NCBI RefSeq assembly: GCF_963259705.1
Contig: NC_081851.1
Coordinates: 14,730,145 to 14,794,144, forward strand
DNA length: 64,000 bases
Reading direction: 5' to 3'
Source: Myotis daubentonii
Taxonomy: Eukaryota; Chordata; Mammalia; Chiroptera; Vespertilionidae
The position numbers and the translations under genes were made by a program. A model generated the notes under the pieces. That model did no database searches. It had not been told where the DNA came from and worked only from the letters and a program-made list of their open reading frames with translations. Below, piece by piece: positions 33,905 through 45,239 of this stretch (positions within the stretch are counted from its first letter, which is position 1; every line of letters begins with the position of its first letter).

Positions 33905-34984
33905 CAAACTAATTCTTTGCTTCTATGTTTCCATCTTAAGTTCTCCAAAGGATGATTGCATGTTTACTAGATTCCATGGATGTGCAATTAGATGAATTGT
34001 CTCTTTTGTCTCCGTTATCTTAAGATGGCTTGTAAATAGAATGATAAGATTTTTAATTTCAGTCTTTTGGTCTGGAAAACATATTGTTCTTTAATCTTCT
34101 TACTATATGGGGGAAGATATTTTATATTTTGGTTAGGAATCAATACCAGGTGTATGTGACTCAGATTTAGTTGAACAAATAAACAGATAACTACAATGCT
34201 GTATGCAGATAAATTAAAATGCCATATAATACCTGTGTGTCCACAGTGTGGTGAGAGTCAGGGGACTGGCTCTGAAGGAAGGATTTCTCAAAGAAGTTGC
34301 TGTTTGAACTGGAAGTTGGGAAAAGAAGGGCATTCTAGGCAGAGCAAATCAGCCAAATGATTTATGGAAAAACATGATGTTTTCTAAGTTCAGAATGGAT
34401 GTACACAGGGTTTGGGTGTGGAGAGATGCTTGCAGGTGCTGAGTGGATCCAAACTGAAGGGCCTTGTTTGTACCTGAGAACTTGAAATTTAAACTGTATA
34501 CAGAAGGAGCCTGTCAAGGATGTTAAAATGGAAAGTACATCTTCAGTTCTGTATTTTGAGAAGATATGACTTTGGTGGCAATGTATAGGATGTGTAGGAT
34601 TGGCTGGAGAGTAGAGAGAATGTTGTCAAGGATACTGTTCTATGATAGTTCAGGGGAAAAAGATTGGCTCTGAAGAGAGAAGACAGAGATGAGAGACAGA
34701 GCTGAGGGAATGTGCAAGTCCTGAGACATCAGGAGTAATGGAGAGTATGAAAATACTATTGGGGTGGGGATGGGAGTGGTCCGGAAGAGATTAATGCTGG
34801 GAAAGGAGGACCTATGTAATACTTTCAACAATATAGATTTAAAAAATAAAAATAAAATACTATCTGCTTTTAGAGACTAGGAGGATGGGATTTCATAAAA
34901 GGAAGCTGAGTCAATAATAGGTACAGCGTAGATTTGGGACATTTCAGGTTGGAGTGTAGCTCTAATGCCGGTTTTTCCTAAATT
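33905..34984. other. Intronic sequence, nothing recognised
   Basis: AT-rich. 'ttatggaaaaacatgatgttttctaag' and neighbouring phrases do not match a family I can name. No exon signals. Confidence 0.4.
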
Positions 34985-35280
34985 CAACAACCACAGATCA
35001 GACAATTCAATTTAAAACTGGACAGAGGGCTTGAACGGACATTTCTCTAAATGGCCAATGAGCACATGAAACAGTGCTCAGCATGTTTAATCATTAGGCA
35101 AATGCAAATCAAAACCACAGTGAGATACCATGTCATACCTACTGAGATGACTGATATATTAAACAATGAAAAAAATAAGTGAGGATGTTGAAACTGGAAC
35201 CCTGTGATTACTGGTGGAAAAGTAAAAAAAAAATGCCACTACGGGAAACAATTTGCTGTTTCTCAAAATATTAAACCTAG

Positions 35281-35369
35281 GCAGGGTGGAGGGGATCAAT
35301 GGGGGATAGAAAGGGACATCTATAATAATTTCAACAATAAATTTCAAGATAAATTAGCGGGGGGGGGAG
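35281..35369 (+). mobile_element. Very short 5'-truncated L1 insertion
   Basis: An 89-bp L1 3' UTR end ('gggggatagaaagggacatctataataatttcaac') is flanked by a perfect 10-bp direct repeat, ttaaacctag, at 35271-35280 and 35370-35379. Confidence 0.85.
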
Positions 35370-35439
35370 TTAAACCTAGAATTACCATATGATCCAACAA
35401 TTTCCCTTTTGAGTATATATACACAAAAGACAGAACCAT

Positions 35440-35640
35440 CGATCAGATGCTCAACCCTCAGAGGGAACATAGGGGAGGGTGGGGGTAAGGGATAGAGGTC
35501 AACCAAAGGACTTGTATACATGCATATAAGCATAACCAATGGACACAGACCCAGGGGAGTGAGTTCATGAACGGGAGTGGGGTGGGGGGCAATGGGGGGA
35601 TAAGGACATATGTAATAGCTTAATAAAAAATGTTGAAATG
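35440..35640 (+). mobile_element. Short 5'-truncated L1 3' UTR insertion
   Basis: 'gatagaggtcaaccaaaggacttgtatacatgcatataagcataaccaatgg' matches the L1 3' UTR at 3950-4000. It ends 'tatgtaatagcttaataaaaaatg'. The old L1M sequence resumes after it. The target-site duplication is not clear. Confidence 0.8.
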
Positions 35641-36727
35641 AAAAGATTTGAAAGCAGGGACTCAGTCGAACACCAGTGTTCATAGCAGCATTATTCACAA
35701 TAGTTGAAATTGGAAACAACCCCAGTGTGTATGGAGAGATGACTGGATATACAATATGTGGTATATGCCTACAGTGAAATATTTAGCCTTTAAAATGAAG
35801 GAAATTCTGAGATGTGCTACAACATGGATGAACCTTGAGGATGTTATACCCAACATAACATAAATACTGTATAATTCCACCTTCATGGGGTACTTTTCTT
35901 TGATTAGGTAAATTCATAAGGACAGAAAATATAATAGAAGCTGAGGGAGGGAGAAAGGGGGAGTTGTTGAATTGGCAGTTTCTGTTTGGGATAATGGAAA
36001 AGTTCTGAAAATGCATAGCATTGAGGTTACACAACTTTATGAATGAATGTATTTAATGGTACTGAATTTGTACACCACAAAATGGTTAAAATGGTAAATT
36101 TTACATTATGTATATTTAAGCACAATTAAAAAACCCATAAAATACCATTAAATAATTTCAAGTGATTGTTAGGCATGCTAGTGAAAGTTGAATGGCATTT
36201 CCTAGTTTATGTTTTGCAAGGGAAAGTTTAGTTTTTCTAAAGATTTTTTTCTGACTGTCTAAGAATGATAAGATCATTAAGAAAACTGTAGGTTATGAAT
36301 AGCTCTTCTGGTAATCTTTGGTTTTATAAAGGACATAAGGTCAATACAGGTTGAGCCACGGTTTGAGGTCACTTTTGTGGCAAGGCTTTTATCTAGTAGA
36401 TTTTTAAATTTTTGTCTACTCTTTTCTTAAAATTTATTTACACACATAGTTTATCTTTTCTTATAATATTTATCATTAATTTGTTTAATTTTATTTTACC
36501 TTTTTTAGTTCCCATGGTGCATGTGTTGAGCTGGTGAGAAGATAGTATATAGCTATATGTCATAATTATTTATTTATTTTTAAAATCTTTCCTTTCGAAA
36601 GTATTATAGATGTCCCCCCTTTTTTATTGCCCCCTTCTAGCTCACCACAATTCTTATTTAGATATTATTTGTTAATAGGCTATTATTTAGATGCAATTCT
36701 TAGATAAGCATTTTGTTTTAATTTTAG

Positions 36728-36772
36728 GCATTTATCATATCACAGGGTAAGTCTGAAAAAGCCTACAATAAG
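36728..36772 (+). pseudogene. ANAPC1: ANAPC1-like exon 4 fragment
   Basis: Following 'tttaattttag', the block reads A-FIISQGKSEKAYNK. About 12 nt are missing after the first codon, and the exon is cut off after KAYNK, where unrelated AT-rich sequence begins. It lies 7.9 kb after exon 3 because of repeat insertions. Confidence 0.7.
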
Positions 36773-36892
36773 TTTCTTTTTGGAATTTTATTGAACTTTT
36801 TTATTCCAAATGTATACCTCTTTTTTTCTTGTTCAAAACAAAATGAATAATTGTGGTTTTGTCTAAGCATTTTTATATTATTCATTAAAGGA

Positions 36893-37030
36893 AGAGTCCC
36901 ACATCTCTTTCTGGAGAAGGTGCTGTGGAGACTGTGGAAATGACAACAAAGAGCCTCAAATCTCGTGGAGAAAGTGCTTTGGAGACTGGAAATGACAACA
37001 GAGGATTTAGAAGATCACTAAAGTCATTTA
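36893..37030 (+). repeat. ~50-bp tandem pair, Tigger-transposase-like
   Basis: 'ggagaaggtgctgtggagactgtggaaatgacaacaaagag' at 36921 is followed by 'ggagaaagtgctttggagactggaaatgacaacagaggatttagaa' at 36967. In one frame the first unit reads GEGAVETVEMTTKSL and in another the second reads LEMTTEDLE. Both recall the EMTTKDLE segment near the end of Tigger transposase, so this is probably a duplicated DNA-transposon relic. Confidence 0.4.
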
Positions 37031-37077
37031 GGTGTTTTGATATTCCTTTCATTTTCCAGCATTGTGATTACTTAATT

Positions 37078-37289
37078 TTTAAAATGTTTTAATTGATTTT
37101 AGGGACAGGAAGGGGGAGGGAGAGAGATAGAAATATCCTTGATGAGAGAGAATCATCAGTTGGCTCCCTCCTGCACACTCCCTCCTGGGAATAAAACCAG
37201 AAACCTGGGCATGTGCCCTGGTCAGGAATTGAACCATGACCTCTTGGTTCATGGATTGATGCTCAACCACTTAGCCACACCTGCTGGGC
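37078..37289 (-). mobile_element. Ves-type SINE
   Basis: In reverse complement it begins 'gcccagcaggtgtggctaag'. Flanking ccagcattgtgatt occurs on both sides (37057 and 37290). Confidence 0.94.
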
Positions 37290-37826
37290 CAGCATTGTGA
37301 TTTTTTTTTTCATATTCTTAGATCAACTTAATGTGAAAATGGAACTTGAATTGCTTTATTTTTTATTTTTTTTATATACTGCCCTTGACTTCAAGGAGCC
37401 CACATTGGAGGACATGATTTTTATTTTGTAGTATTTAGCAGTATTTTTAATAAAAGGGCATTATACATGGACTCAGAGAAGATAACAGGTTAAAATGAGG
37501 ACTCAGGACTGGAGGTTCTTAAAGTTTCCTCTCTCATTCATAATATCTGATTCTTTTTTTATTGCTTAAATTAATACAAAGGGTATTACATATGTGTCCA
37601 TTTTTTGCCCCCCGCCCTAGACAGTCCCCTAGCCTCCCCTATCCCCCAGTGTCTTATGTCCATTGATTATGCTTATATGCATGCATACAAGTCCTTTGGT
37701 TGATCTCTTACCCCCCTACCTCCTGTCCCCCAACCCTCCCCGGCCTTCACGCTGCAGTTTGACAATCTGTTTGAGGCAGCTCTGCCTCTGTATCTATTAT
37801 TGTTCAAAAGTTTATAATGGTCTCTA

Positions 37827-40800
37827 TTATCCATGAATGAGTGAGATCATGTGGTATTTTTCCTTCATTGACTGGCTTATTTCACTTAGCATAATGCTCT
37901 CCAGTTCCATCCATGCCGTTGCAAATGGTAAGAGTAACTTCCTTTTTACAGCAGCATAGTATTCCATCGTGTAGATGTACCACAGTTTTCTAATCCATTC
38001 ATCTACTGATGGGCACTTAGGCTGTTTCCAGATCTTAGCTATGGTGAATTGTGCTGCTATGAAGATAGGGGTGCATATGTCCTTTCTGATTGGTGTTTCT
38101 GGTTTCTTGGGATATATTCCTAGAAGTGGGATCACAGGGTCAAATGGGAGTTCCATTTTCAGTGTTTTGAGGAAACTCCATACTGTCTTCCATAGTGGCT
38201 GCACCAGTCTGCATTCCCACCAGCAGTGCACAAGTGTTCCTTTTTCTCCACATTGTCTCCAGCACTTGTCGTTTTTTGATTTGTTGATGATAGCCAGTCT
38301 GACAGGTGTGAGATGGTACCTCATTGTTGTTTTGATTTGCATCTCTCGGATGATTAGTGACCTTGAGCATGTTTTCATATGTCTCTTGGCTTTCTGAATG
38401 TCCTCTTTTGAAAGGTGTCTATTTAGGTCCTTTGCCCATTTTTTGATTGGATTGTTTATCTTCCTTTTGTTAAGTTGTATGAGTTCCCTATAAATTTTGG
38501 AGATTAGGCCCTTATCAGATATGACATTGGCAAATATGTTTTCCCACACAGTGGGTTTTCTCATTGTTTTGTTGATGGTTTCTTTTTCTGTGCAGAAGCT
38601 TTTTATTTTGATGTAGTCACATTTGTTCATTTTCTCTTTAGTTTCAAGCGCCTTAATAGCTGTATCAGAGGAGAAATTGCTTCGGCATATGTCTGAGATT
38701 TTGTGGCCTTTGGATTCTTGTAGAATTTTTATGGTTTCCTGTCGTACATTTAAGTCCTTTATCCATTTTGAGTTTATTTTTATGTATGGTGTAAGTTGGT
38801 GGTCTAGTTTCATTTTCTTGCATATATCTGTCCAATTTTCCCAACACCATTTATTGAAGAGACTATCTTGCCTGCATTGTATGTTCTTGCCTCCTTTGTC
38901 AAATATTAATTGAGCATATTGGTACGGGCCAATTTCTGGGCTCTCTATTCTATTCCATTGATCTATATGCCTATTCTTGTGCCAGTACCAGGCAGTTTTG
39001 AGAACAGTGGCTTTGTAATACATCTTGATGTCTGGTATTGAGATCCCACCTACTTGTTCTTTTTCAGGATTGCTGCAGCTATTCAGGGTCTTTCTTTGTT
39101 CCAGGTGAATTTTTGGAGAGTTCGATCTAGATCTATGAAGTATGCCGTTGGTATTTTAATGGGAAGTGCGTTGAATTTATAGATTGCTTGGGGTAGTATG
39201 GACATTTTAATGATGTTGATTCTACCAATCCATGAACACGGTATGTTCTTCCATCTGTTTATGGCTTCCTCTATATCTTTTTTCAACGTCCTGTAGTTTT
39301 CTGAGTAGAGGTCTTTTACCTCTTTAGTTAAGTTTATTCCTAGGTAGCTTAATTTTTTTGGTGCGATTGTAAACGGGATTGTTTTTATAATCTGTCTTTC
39401 TGAAAGTTCACTATTGGTGTATAGAAATGCCTCAGATTTCTTGGGTTTAATTTTGTATCCTGCTACATTGCCAAATTCGTGTATTAAGTCTAGTAGCTTT
39501 TTGATGGAGTCTCTAGGGTTTTGTATGTATAATATCATGTCATCTGCAAATAAGGACAGTTTTACTTCCTCTTTACCAATTTTGATGCCTTTTATTTCTT
39601 CTTGCCTAATTACAATGGCTAACACTTCCAGTACTATGTTGAGCAGGAGTGGAGAGAGGGGGCATCCCTGTCTTGTTCCTGTTCTTAGGGGAAATTGTGT
39701 TAGTTTTTGTCCATTGAGTATGATGTTGGCTGTGGGCCTGTCATATATGGCTTTTATTATGTTGAGGTATGATCCTTCTACTCCCGCCTTTACTGAGAGT
39801 TTTTATCAAAAATGGGTGTTGAATTTTGTCGAATGTTTTTTCTGCATCAATTGATATGACCATGTGGTTTTTTTTTTCTTTCAATTTGTTTATGTGTTTA
39901 TTAATTTGAGGATATTGTACCATCCTTGCTTTCCTGGGATAAATCCTACTTGGTCCTGGTGTATGATCTTTCTGATGTACTGCTGGATCCGATGCGCTAA
40001 GATTTTGGCATCTATGTTCATGAGGGATATTGGCCTGTAATTCTCTTTCATCGTGTTGTCTTTACCTGGTTTTGGTATTAGGGTGATGCTGGCTTCATAG
40101 AATGAGCTTGGAAGTGTTCCTTCCTCTTGATTTTTCTGTAGTAGTCTGAGGAGGATAGGTTTTAGTTCTTCCTTGAATGTTTGGTAAAACTCCCCTGTGA
40201 AGCTGTCTGGTCCTGGGCTTTTGTTTGATGGAAGGTTTTTGATGACTGCTTCAATTTCTTCCATAGTTATTGGCCTATTGAGATTTTTAGATTCTCCTGA
40301 TTGAGTTTTGGAATGTTGTATTTTTCTGGGAATTTGTCCATTTCCTCCAGGTTGTCTAGTTTGTTGGAGTAGAGCTGTCCATAGTATTTTTTTACAATCA
40401 TTTGAATTTCTGTGGGGTCTGTTGTTATTTCACCTCTATCGTTTCTGATTTTGTTTATTTGGGTCCTCTCTCTTTGCTTCTTGGTGAGTCTGGCTAGAGG
40501 TTTGTCAATCTTGTTGATCCTTTCAAAGAACCAGCTCTTGGTTTCATTGATTTTCTGTATTGATTTTTTGGTCTCTATGTCATTTATTTCTGCTCTAATC
40601 TTTATTATCTCCTTCCTTCTGCTCACTCTGGGGTTTTCTTGTTGCTCTCTTTCTAATTCTTTGAGTTATAGAGTTAGATGATTTACTACCATTTTTTCTT
40701 GTTTTTTGAGATAGGCCTGTAGAGCTATAAAGTTCCCTCTCAGGACTGCTTTCATTGTGTCCCATAGGTTTTGGATTGTTGTGTTTTCATTGTCATTAGT

Positions 40801-41622
40801 TTCCAGGATGTTTTTAATTTCTTCTTTGATCTCATTGGTAACCCAATCAATATTTAATAGCATGCTATTCAGCTTCCAGGTGTTTGAGTATTTTGGGTTG
40901 TTTTTATTGTAGTTTATTTCTAATATTATGCCTTCGTGGTCTGCGAAGATGCTTTTTATGATTTCAATCTTCTTGAATTTGGGGATACTTTGCTTGGGAC
41001 CCAATATATGGTCTATTTTTGAATATGTCTTATGAGCACATGAGTAGAATGTATATTCCCAGGCTTTGGGGTGAAGTGTTCTGAAGATGTCTATTAAGTC
41101 CATCTGATCTAGTGAGTCATTTAGGATTGCTGTATCTTTGCTGATTGTTTGTCTAGAGGACTTATCTAGTGCTGTCAGTGGTGTATTAAAGTCCCCTACT
41201 ATGATTGTATTGTTGTTGATCTCTCCTTTGATATCTTCCAGGAGTTTTTTTATGAATTTGGGTGCTCCTGCATTGGGTGCATATATGTTTAGCAGGGTAA
41301 TATCTTCTTGTTGTATTGATCCCTTTAGTATTATGAAGTGGCCTTCCTTATCTCTTGTTATGGCCTTCACTTTGAGGTCTCTTTTTTCCGATATAAGTAT
41401 TGCTATCCCAGCTTTCTTTTCCTTTCCATTTGCCTGAAAGATATTTTTCCATCCTTTCACTTTCAGTCTGTGTGAGTCTCTTCTAATGAGGTGGGTTTCT
41501 TGTAGACAGCAGATGTATGGGTCATGTTTTTTTATCCATTCAGCCACTTGATGTCTTTTGGTTGGAGCATTTAGTCCGTTTACATTTAAATTTATTATTG
41601 AAAGGTACTTGTTTGTGGCCAT
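37827..41622 (-). pseudogene. L1 ORF2 (endonuclease-reverse transcriptase), several frameshifts
   Basis: The N-terminal piece 40666-41622 (318 aa) covers the whole endonuclease: [29 protein letters not shown], and DHILG in the SxIDHIL position. Later pieces are 40267-40626, 39890-40264 ([19 protein letters not shown]), 39741-39923, 39083-39625 (FADDMILY) and the intact 398-aa C-terminus 37827-39023 with the CWWEC-type cysteine region. It takes at least five breaks to go from start to end. Fewer changes than in the copy at 1-4133 suggest a somewhat younger insertion. Confidence 0.93.
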
Positions 41623-41670
41623 TTCTTTTTTTGGGTGGCTGTTTTCTTTCTGAGCTTTTTAGTTCTTCTT

Positions 41671-42662
41671 TTTATACCAGTCCCTTTAGCATTCCTTGCA
41701 TTGCTGGCTTGGTGGTGAGAAACTCCCTTAGCCTTATTTTGTCTGTGAAGCTTCTTATTTCCCCTTCAAGTTTGAATGATAGCCTTGCTGGATAGAGTAT
41801 TCTTGGATTCAGTCCTTTGCTTTGCATCACTTTGTAAATTTCTGTCCATTCTTTTTGGCCTGATGTGTTTCTGTTGAGAAATCATTTGACAATCTAATGG
41901 GGGATCCCTTGTATGTGACTTTCTGTCTCTCCCTCTTGCAGCCTGTAAGATTCTCTCTTTGTCCTGAACATTTGCCATGGTAATTATGATGTGTCTTGGT
42001 GTGGGTCTCTTCGGGTTCACCTTGTTTGGGACTCTATGGGCTTGTGTGACTTTTTTCTTCCCCAGCTCAGGGAAGTTTTCTGATATTATTTCTTCAAATA
42101 GGTTTTCTAATCCTTGTTCATCTTTCTGTTGTTCTGGTACTCCTATTATTCGTATGTCGTATCGTTTCATGTTGTCCCAAAGCTCCCTTAGGCTCACCTC
42201 CTGTCTTTTAATTTTTTTCTCCAATTGCAAAACATTTTGGGTGTGCTTTGCTTCCTTGTCTTCTAATTCACTAAGTCGGTCCTCCGCTTCTCCTAGTCTA
42301 CTGTTGATACTTTCAATGGTGTTTTTTATTGCAGCTATGTCACTCTTCATTTCTTCTTGGGTCTTACTTAAGTTGTTGATTTTTTCATCTGTTTCTTCTA
42401 GCTTCTTCCATATGTTATTGATTTTTTCATCTGTTTCTTCTTGCTTTTTGCATAGGTAGTTGACTTTTTCATCTGTTTCTTCTTGCTTCTTGTAGAAGTT
42501 GTTGATTTTTTCCGCCATCCAGTTTATGCACTCAAGGACCCTTATTCTGAATTCTTTTTCTGTCATGTTGCATGCCTCTGTATTACTTAGCTGCTTTTCA
42601 GGAGAGTCCTTCTCTTTCCTTTGGGGGTTTCTTTGTCTACCCATGTTTGATCTCACTGACAT
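41671..42662 (-). pseudogene. L1 ORF1 (RNA-binding chaperone), frameshifted late
   Basis: ORF1p forms a trimeric coiled coil and coats L1 RNA. The frame 42662-41766 reads from MSVRSNMGRQRNPQ (or the internal MGRQRNPQ) into a coiled coil. That coil includes three near-identical 14-residue blocks of the type KKQEETDEKINNLW (about residues 57-100), plus a fourth partial one. The RRM follows with IRIIGVPEQ and TPRHIIITM. A frameshift at the AARGR segment near 41940 throws the C-terminal domain out of frame. That domain continues in another frame to a stop near 41671, with one stop (TAG) on the way. About 46 nt separate it from ORF2. Confidence 0.88.
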
Positions 42663-44600
42663 ATCTAGACGTTGAGTCGTTCAGTGGCTGCTCCCTGGGT
42701 GGCAGTGACTCCTTGGTCTGTGGTTGCTCTTCGGGCGGTTGCGGTAGCAGCTGCTCCTCAGTTGGCAGCAGCTCCTCTGGTGGGTGCTGTTTACAGCTGT
42801 GGTGGCTCTTCTGGATGGTGGGGGGAGGCTTCACGTACAGCTGCTGTTCCTCAGAAGATTGTGTGGTGCTCAGGAGGCTGCTGTTGCTTGGATCTGCTGC
42901 GTTGATTTAAAGGCACAAAATACAACACAACAAGGCACCACGTACCAGGCACTAAACACAAATATATTCACGATATTAATAACCCCAAATAAAGGTGACC
43001 ACCCGAATTAAGAGAATTAGGGGATAAGGAAGAAGGAAGAGAAAAAGATAAAAGAGAAAAAAGAAAAGAAAAGTAGGGACCAAAAAAAGGAGTTCAAAAA
43101 TGAAATTGGGAAAAAGGAGGGGGGAAAATAAAAGTGAGAAAAGAAAAGAAAAAAAAAGCGAAAAGAGAGAATGAAGTGGAAGAGGGGAAGAGACTTTTTA
43201 TATGAGGAGAATACTCCTATAGAACCGCCACTAATCCCAACAAATTCCAGCAACAGCTCCCTGGAGATGGATGCAAACTAGAAACAACTGATAATATAAC
43301 GATGAAAATAGAATGGAGGACACTAATCCCAAAATAAAATAAAGAAAAAATAAAATGGCACTTTAAAAAATGGTAAAATAGTAGCAGTAATAATACTGGT
43401 TAAAAATAAGAAGGTAGTAATTAAAAGGGTAAAATCAGGTGATGGAAAAAGAAGAAAAAAAAGAAAAAAATGGTTTCTTAGTTAAAAGGTGAAAAAAGAA
43501 AAAAAAAATTGCAGTAGTGAAAGTCCTTCGGTTCTTCTGTTCTTCAGTCTGGCTCGCCTTTAGTCCTGCCAGGTATTCAGGAGTGTGTTGAGTTTTCCTG
43601 CGATACACTGTTCCTCTGTGTTGTAAACCACAGTCCTTATTTTAAAGCAGGCCGTATTTGTTTCCCAGACTGCCTTATTTTGTGTTTAGCAAAGACTCAG
43701 TTTGTGGCTCAGCCTCTGGGTGGCAGTGTTCTGGGGTTGGCCTCTGAGGCTATAAGGCTTCTCTATCGCATTTAAAACTGATTTGGATAGGTCAACTATC
43801 CAGAGCTGGTTCCTTAATAGTTATCCGCTCTGTGTTGTTGCTGGGATTGAAAATCCCTCTATAGGTCAGACGCTGTTAACTCCCAGGGACTGATCAGATT
43901 ATTTTAATCCTTATTCTCATTCAGGGTGGAATCTGGGTGTGGCTGTGCTCCTTGAATTGGGGCTGGGGGGAGGAGTCTCACTCTTCAGAGAGAATGGCTG
44001 CCCCAGTCCTGGGCTCAGGGGTATCCCAGCACTCAATTTGCTGCCACCTCTCCCGGCTCCCCTTCTCTCCTCAGTCTCTCCCCAGATTCCACTCCTCCGC
44101 ACCCTCTCCCTCTCTTCAGCACAGGTGAGTGTCTGTATCCGAAATATCTTATGAACAGGATTCAGTGAAAACAAACAAAAAAACGCTGGCGTCGGAAACG
44201 GGGAAGGCTTGGTTTCTGTAAGCTCTTTTCTTACCGGCACGGCATGGTCTGGTCAGCTCTTCAGGCTGCCCCCTTTAGGCTCAGTCCTCCGTGATCACAG
44301 AACCCAGCTCTCAAATCCCCCGGCTGCGCCAGGAATCCCGCGGATCTCCTTTCCCCAGTCAGGGGCTGTGCCTGTCCCAAGGGACGCGGCTGTCTTCCAC
44401 ACTATCTCCCTCCGACCCTCTGGGCTCAGAGGTCTGGCAAACTTTCCTGCCCAAATCCCTGTGGGTTTTTTTTTTACCTTTCCAGGCGAGTTCTGCCCTT
44501 CCCGGCTGCAAACGGTCTCACCAGCTGAGAAATTTCGCCAATTCGGGGTGGGTTTTATTAGTTTCAGCTGCTCACTCCATTTGCTCCCTTGAATTGCTTT
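42663..44600 (-). promoter_or_regulatory. L1 5' UTR / internal promoter
   Basis: An A/G-rich stretch on the plus strand (43010-43520) separates the ORF1 leader from a CpG-containing block (43900-44560) that would hold the L1 promoter. No YY1-type start could be fixed with confidence. Confidence 0.6.
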
Positions 44601-44935
44601 AAATGAATTTTTCTTATTGTTTAAAGCAGCAGTTCTCAACCTGTAGATCATGAGCCCTTTAGTGGTCGAATGATCCTTTCACAGGGGTCGCCTAATAGCA
44701 TGGGAAAACACATATATAATTACATATTGTTTTTGTGATTAGTCACTATGCTTTAATTATGTTTAATTTGTAACAGTGAAATTGGGGGTCAACATAACAT
44801 AAGGAACTATATTAAAGGGTCGCAGCATTAGGAAGTTTGAGTTTAACACTGGTTTAAAGTATTACATATGTCTCCTTTTCCCCCCATCGACCCCTCCTTG
44901 ATCACTCCCACCCCCCTAATTACAAGGAGGCATGA
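44601..44935 (-). mobile_element. Older, 5'-truncated L1 3' end split by a hAT
   Basis: On the minus strand, 'ggggggaaaaggagacatatgtaatactttaaac' followed (after the hAT) by 'aataagaaaaattc' is a bat L1 3' UTR end. The full-length L1 lies immediately beside it. Confidence 0.7.
44627..44851. mobile_element. Non-autonomous hAT (Charlie-like), third copy type
   Basis: Terminal CAGCAGTTCTCAACCTG and ...GTTTAACACTG, with a perfect 8-bp target-site duplication GTTTAAAG at 44619-44626 and 44852-44859. The ends resemble the 12.47 kb element, but the interior is a different AT-rich sequence. Confidence 0.9.
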
Positions 44936-44967
44936 CTTAAAAAATCAACATCTGTTTCTTCTTCTCG

Positions 44968-45232
44968 GGATTGGGAGTATTTACTGAAGTCAGACCACCA
45001 CCAGAAGGTTGAGTCTCACCTTTTGAACAGATCTTTGTCTGAATCCTTTGGAAAGTTTCTCAGATGAAGGATGAGGACTTGTCACAGAATCTCAGTCTGG
45101 ATTCTTCTACACTTCTCTCACATACCAGCAATCTTTTTCCTACTTCACTGGGTCTCTGAGGAGCCTAAATGGAATACTCTGATGGGAGAAGGAATTCATT
45201 CACTTGTTGACCCCCCTTGTTCAGCTGGCAAG
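44968..45232 (+). pseudogene. ANAPC1: ANAPC1-like middle exon, frameshifted
   Basis: Three frames are needed to follow APC1: DWEYLLKSDHHQKVESHLLNR, then MKDEDLSQNLSLDSSTLL, then SHIPAIFFLLHWVSEE ... NTLMGEGIHSLV. Small deletions near 45025 and 45108 and an added C near 45215 shift the frame. The acceptor looks lost (ttcttctcgg), while the donor AAG|GTAAAT remains. This exon alone shows that the locus cannot make APC1. Confidence 0.85.
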
Positions 45233-45239
45233 GTAAATA

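Larger units (their letters stand above)
34985..36135 (+). mobile_element. Old L1M 3' end with two younger insertions
   Basis: L1 ORF2 3' phrases ('caaatgcaaatcaaaaccacagtgagataccat', 'ttcatagcagcattattcacaatag', 'acatggatgaaccttgagga') run through to a 3' UTR. Two short G-rich segments interrupt it at 35281-35369 and about 35440-35640. Confidence 0.85.
37550..44600 (-). mobile_element. Nearly full-length bat L1
   Basis: Reading on the minus strand: a 5' UTR of about 1.9 kb (44600-42663) with a CpG-rich start, ORF1, a short spacer, ORF2, a 3' UTR matching 3840-4090 in reverse, and an A-rich end at about 37550. At about 7 kb it has the full length expected of a mammalian L1. Both ORFs contain frameshifts, so the copy is inactive as it stands. 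Its exact 5' border with the older L1 piece at 44.6 kb is uncertain. Confidence 0.93.

Noticed and set aside
41977..42459. 160-codon plus-strand open frame rich in Ser/Phe/Leu
   Set aside because: Exact antisense of the L1 ORF1 coiled coil; a shadow of the minus-strand gene.
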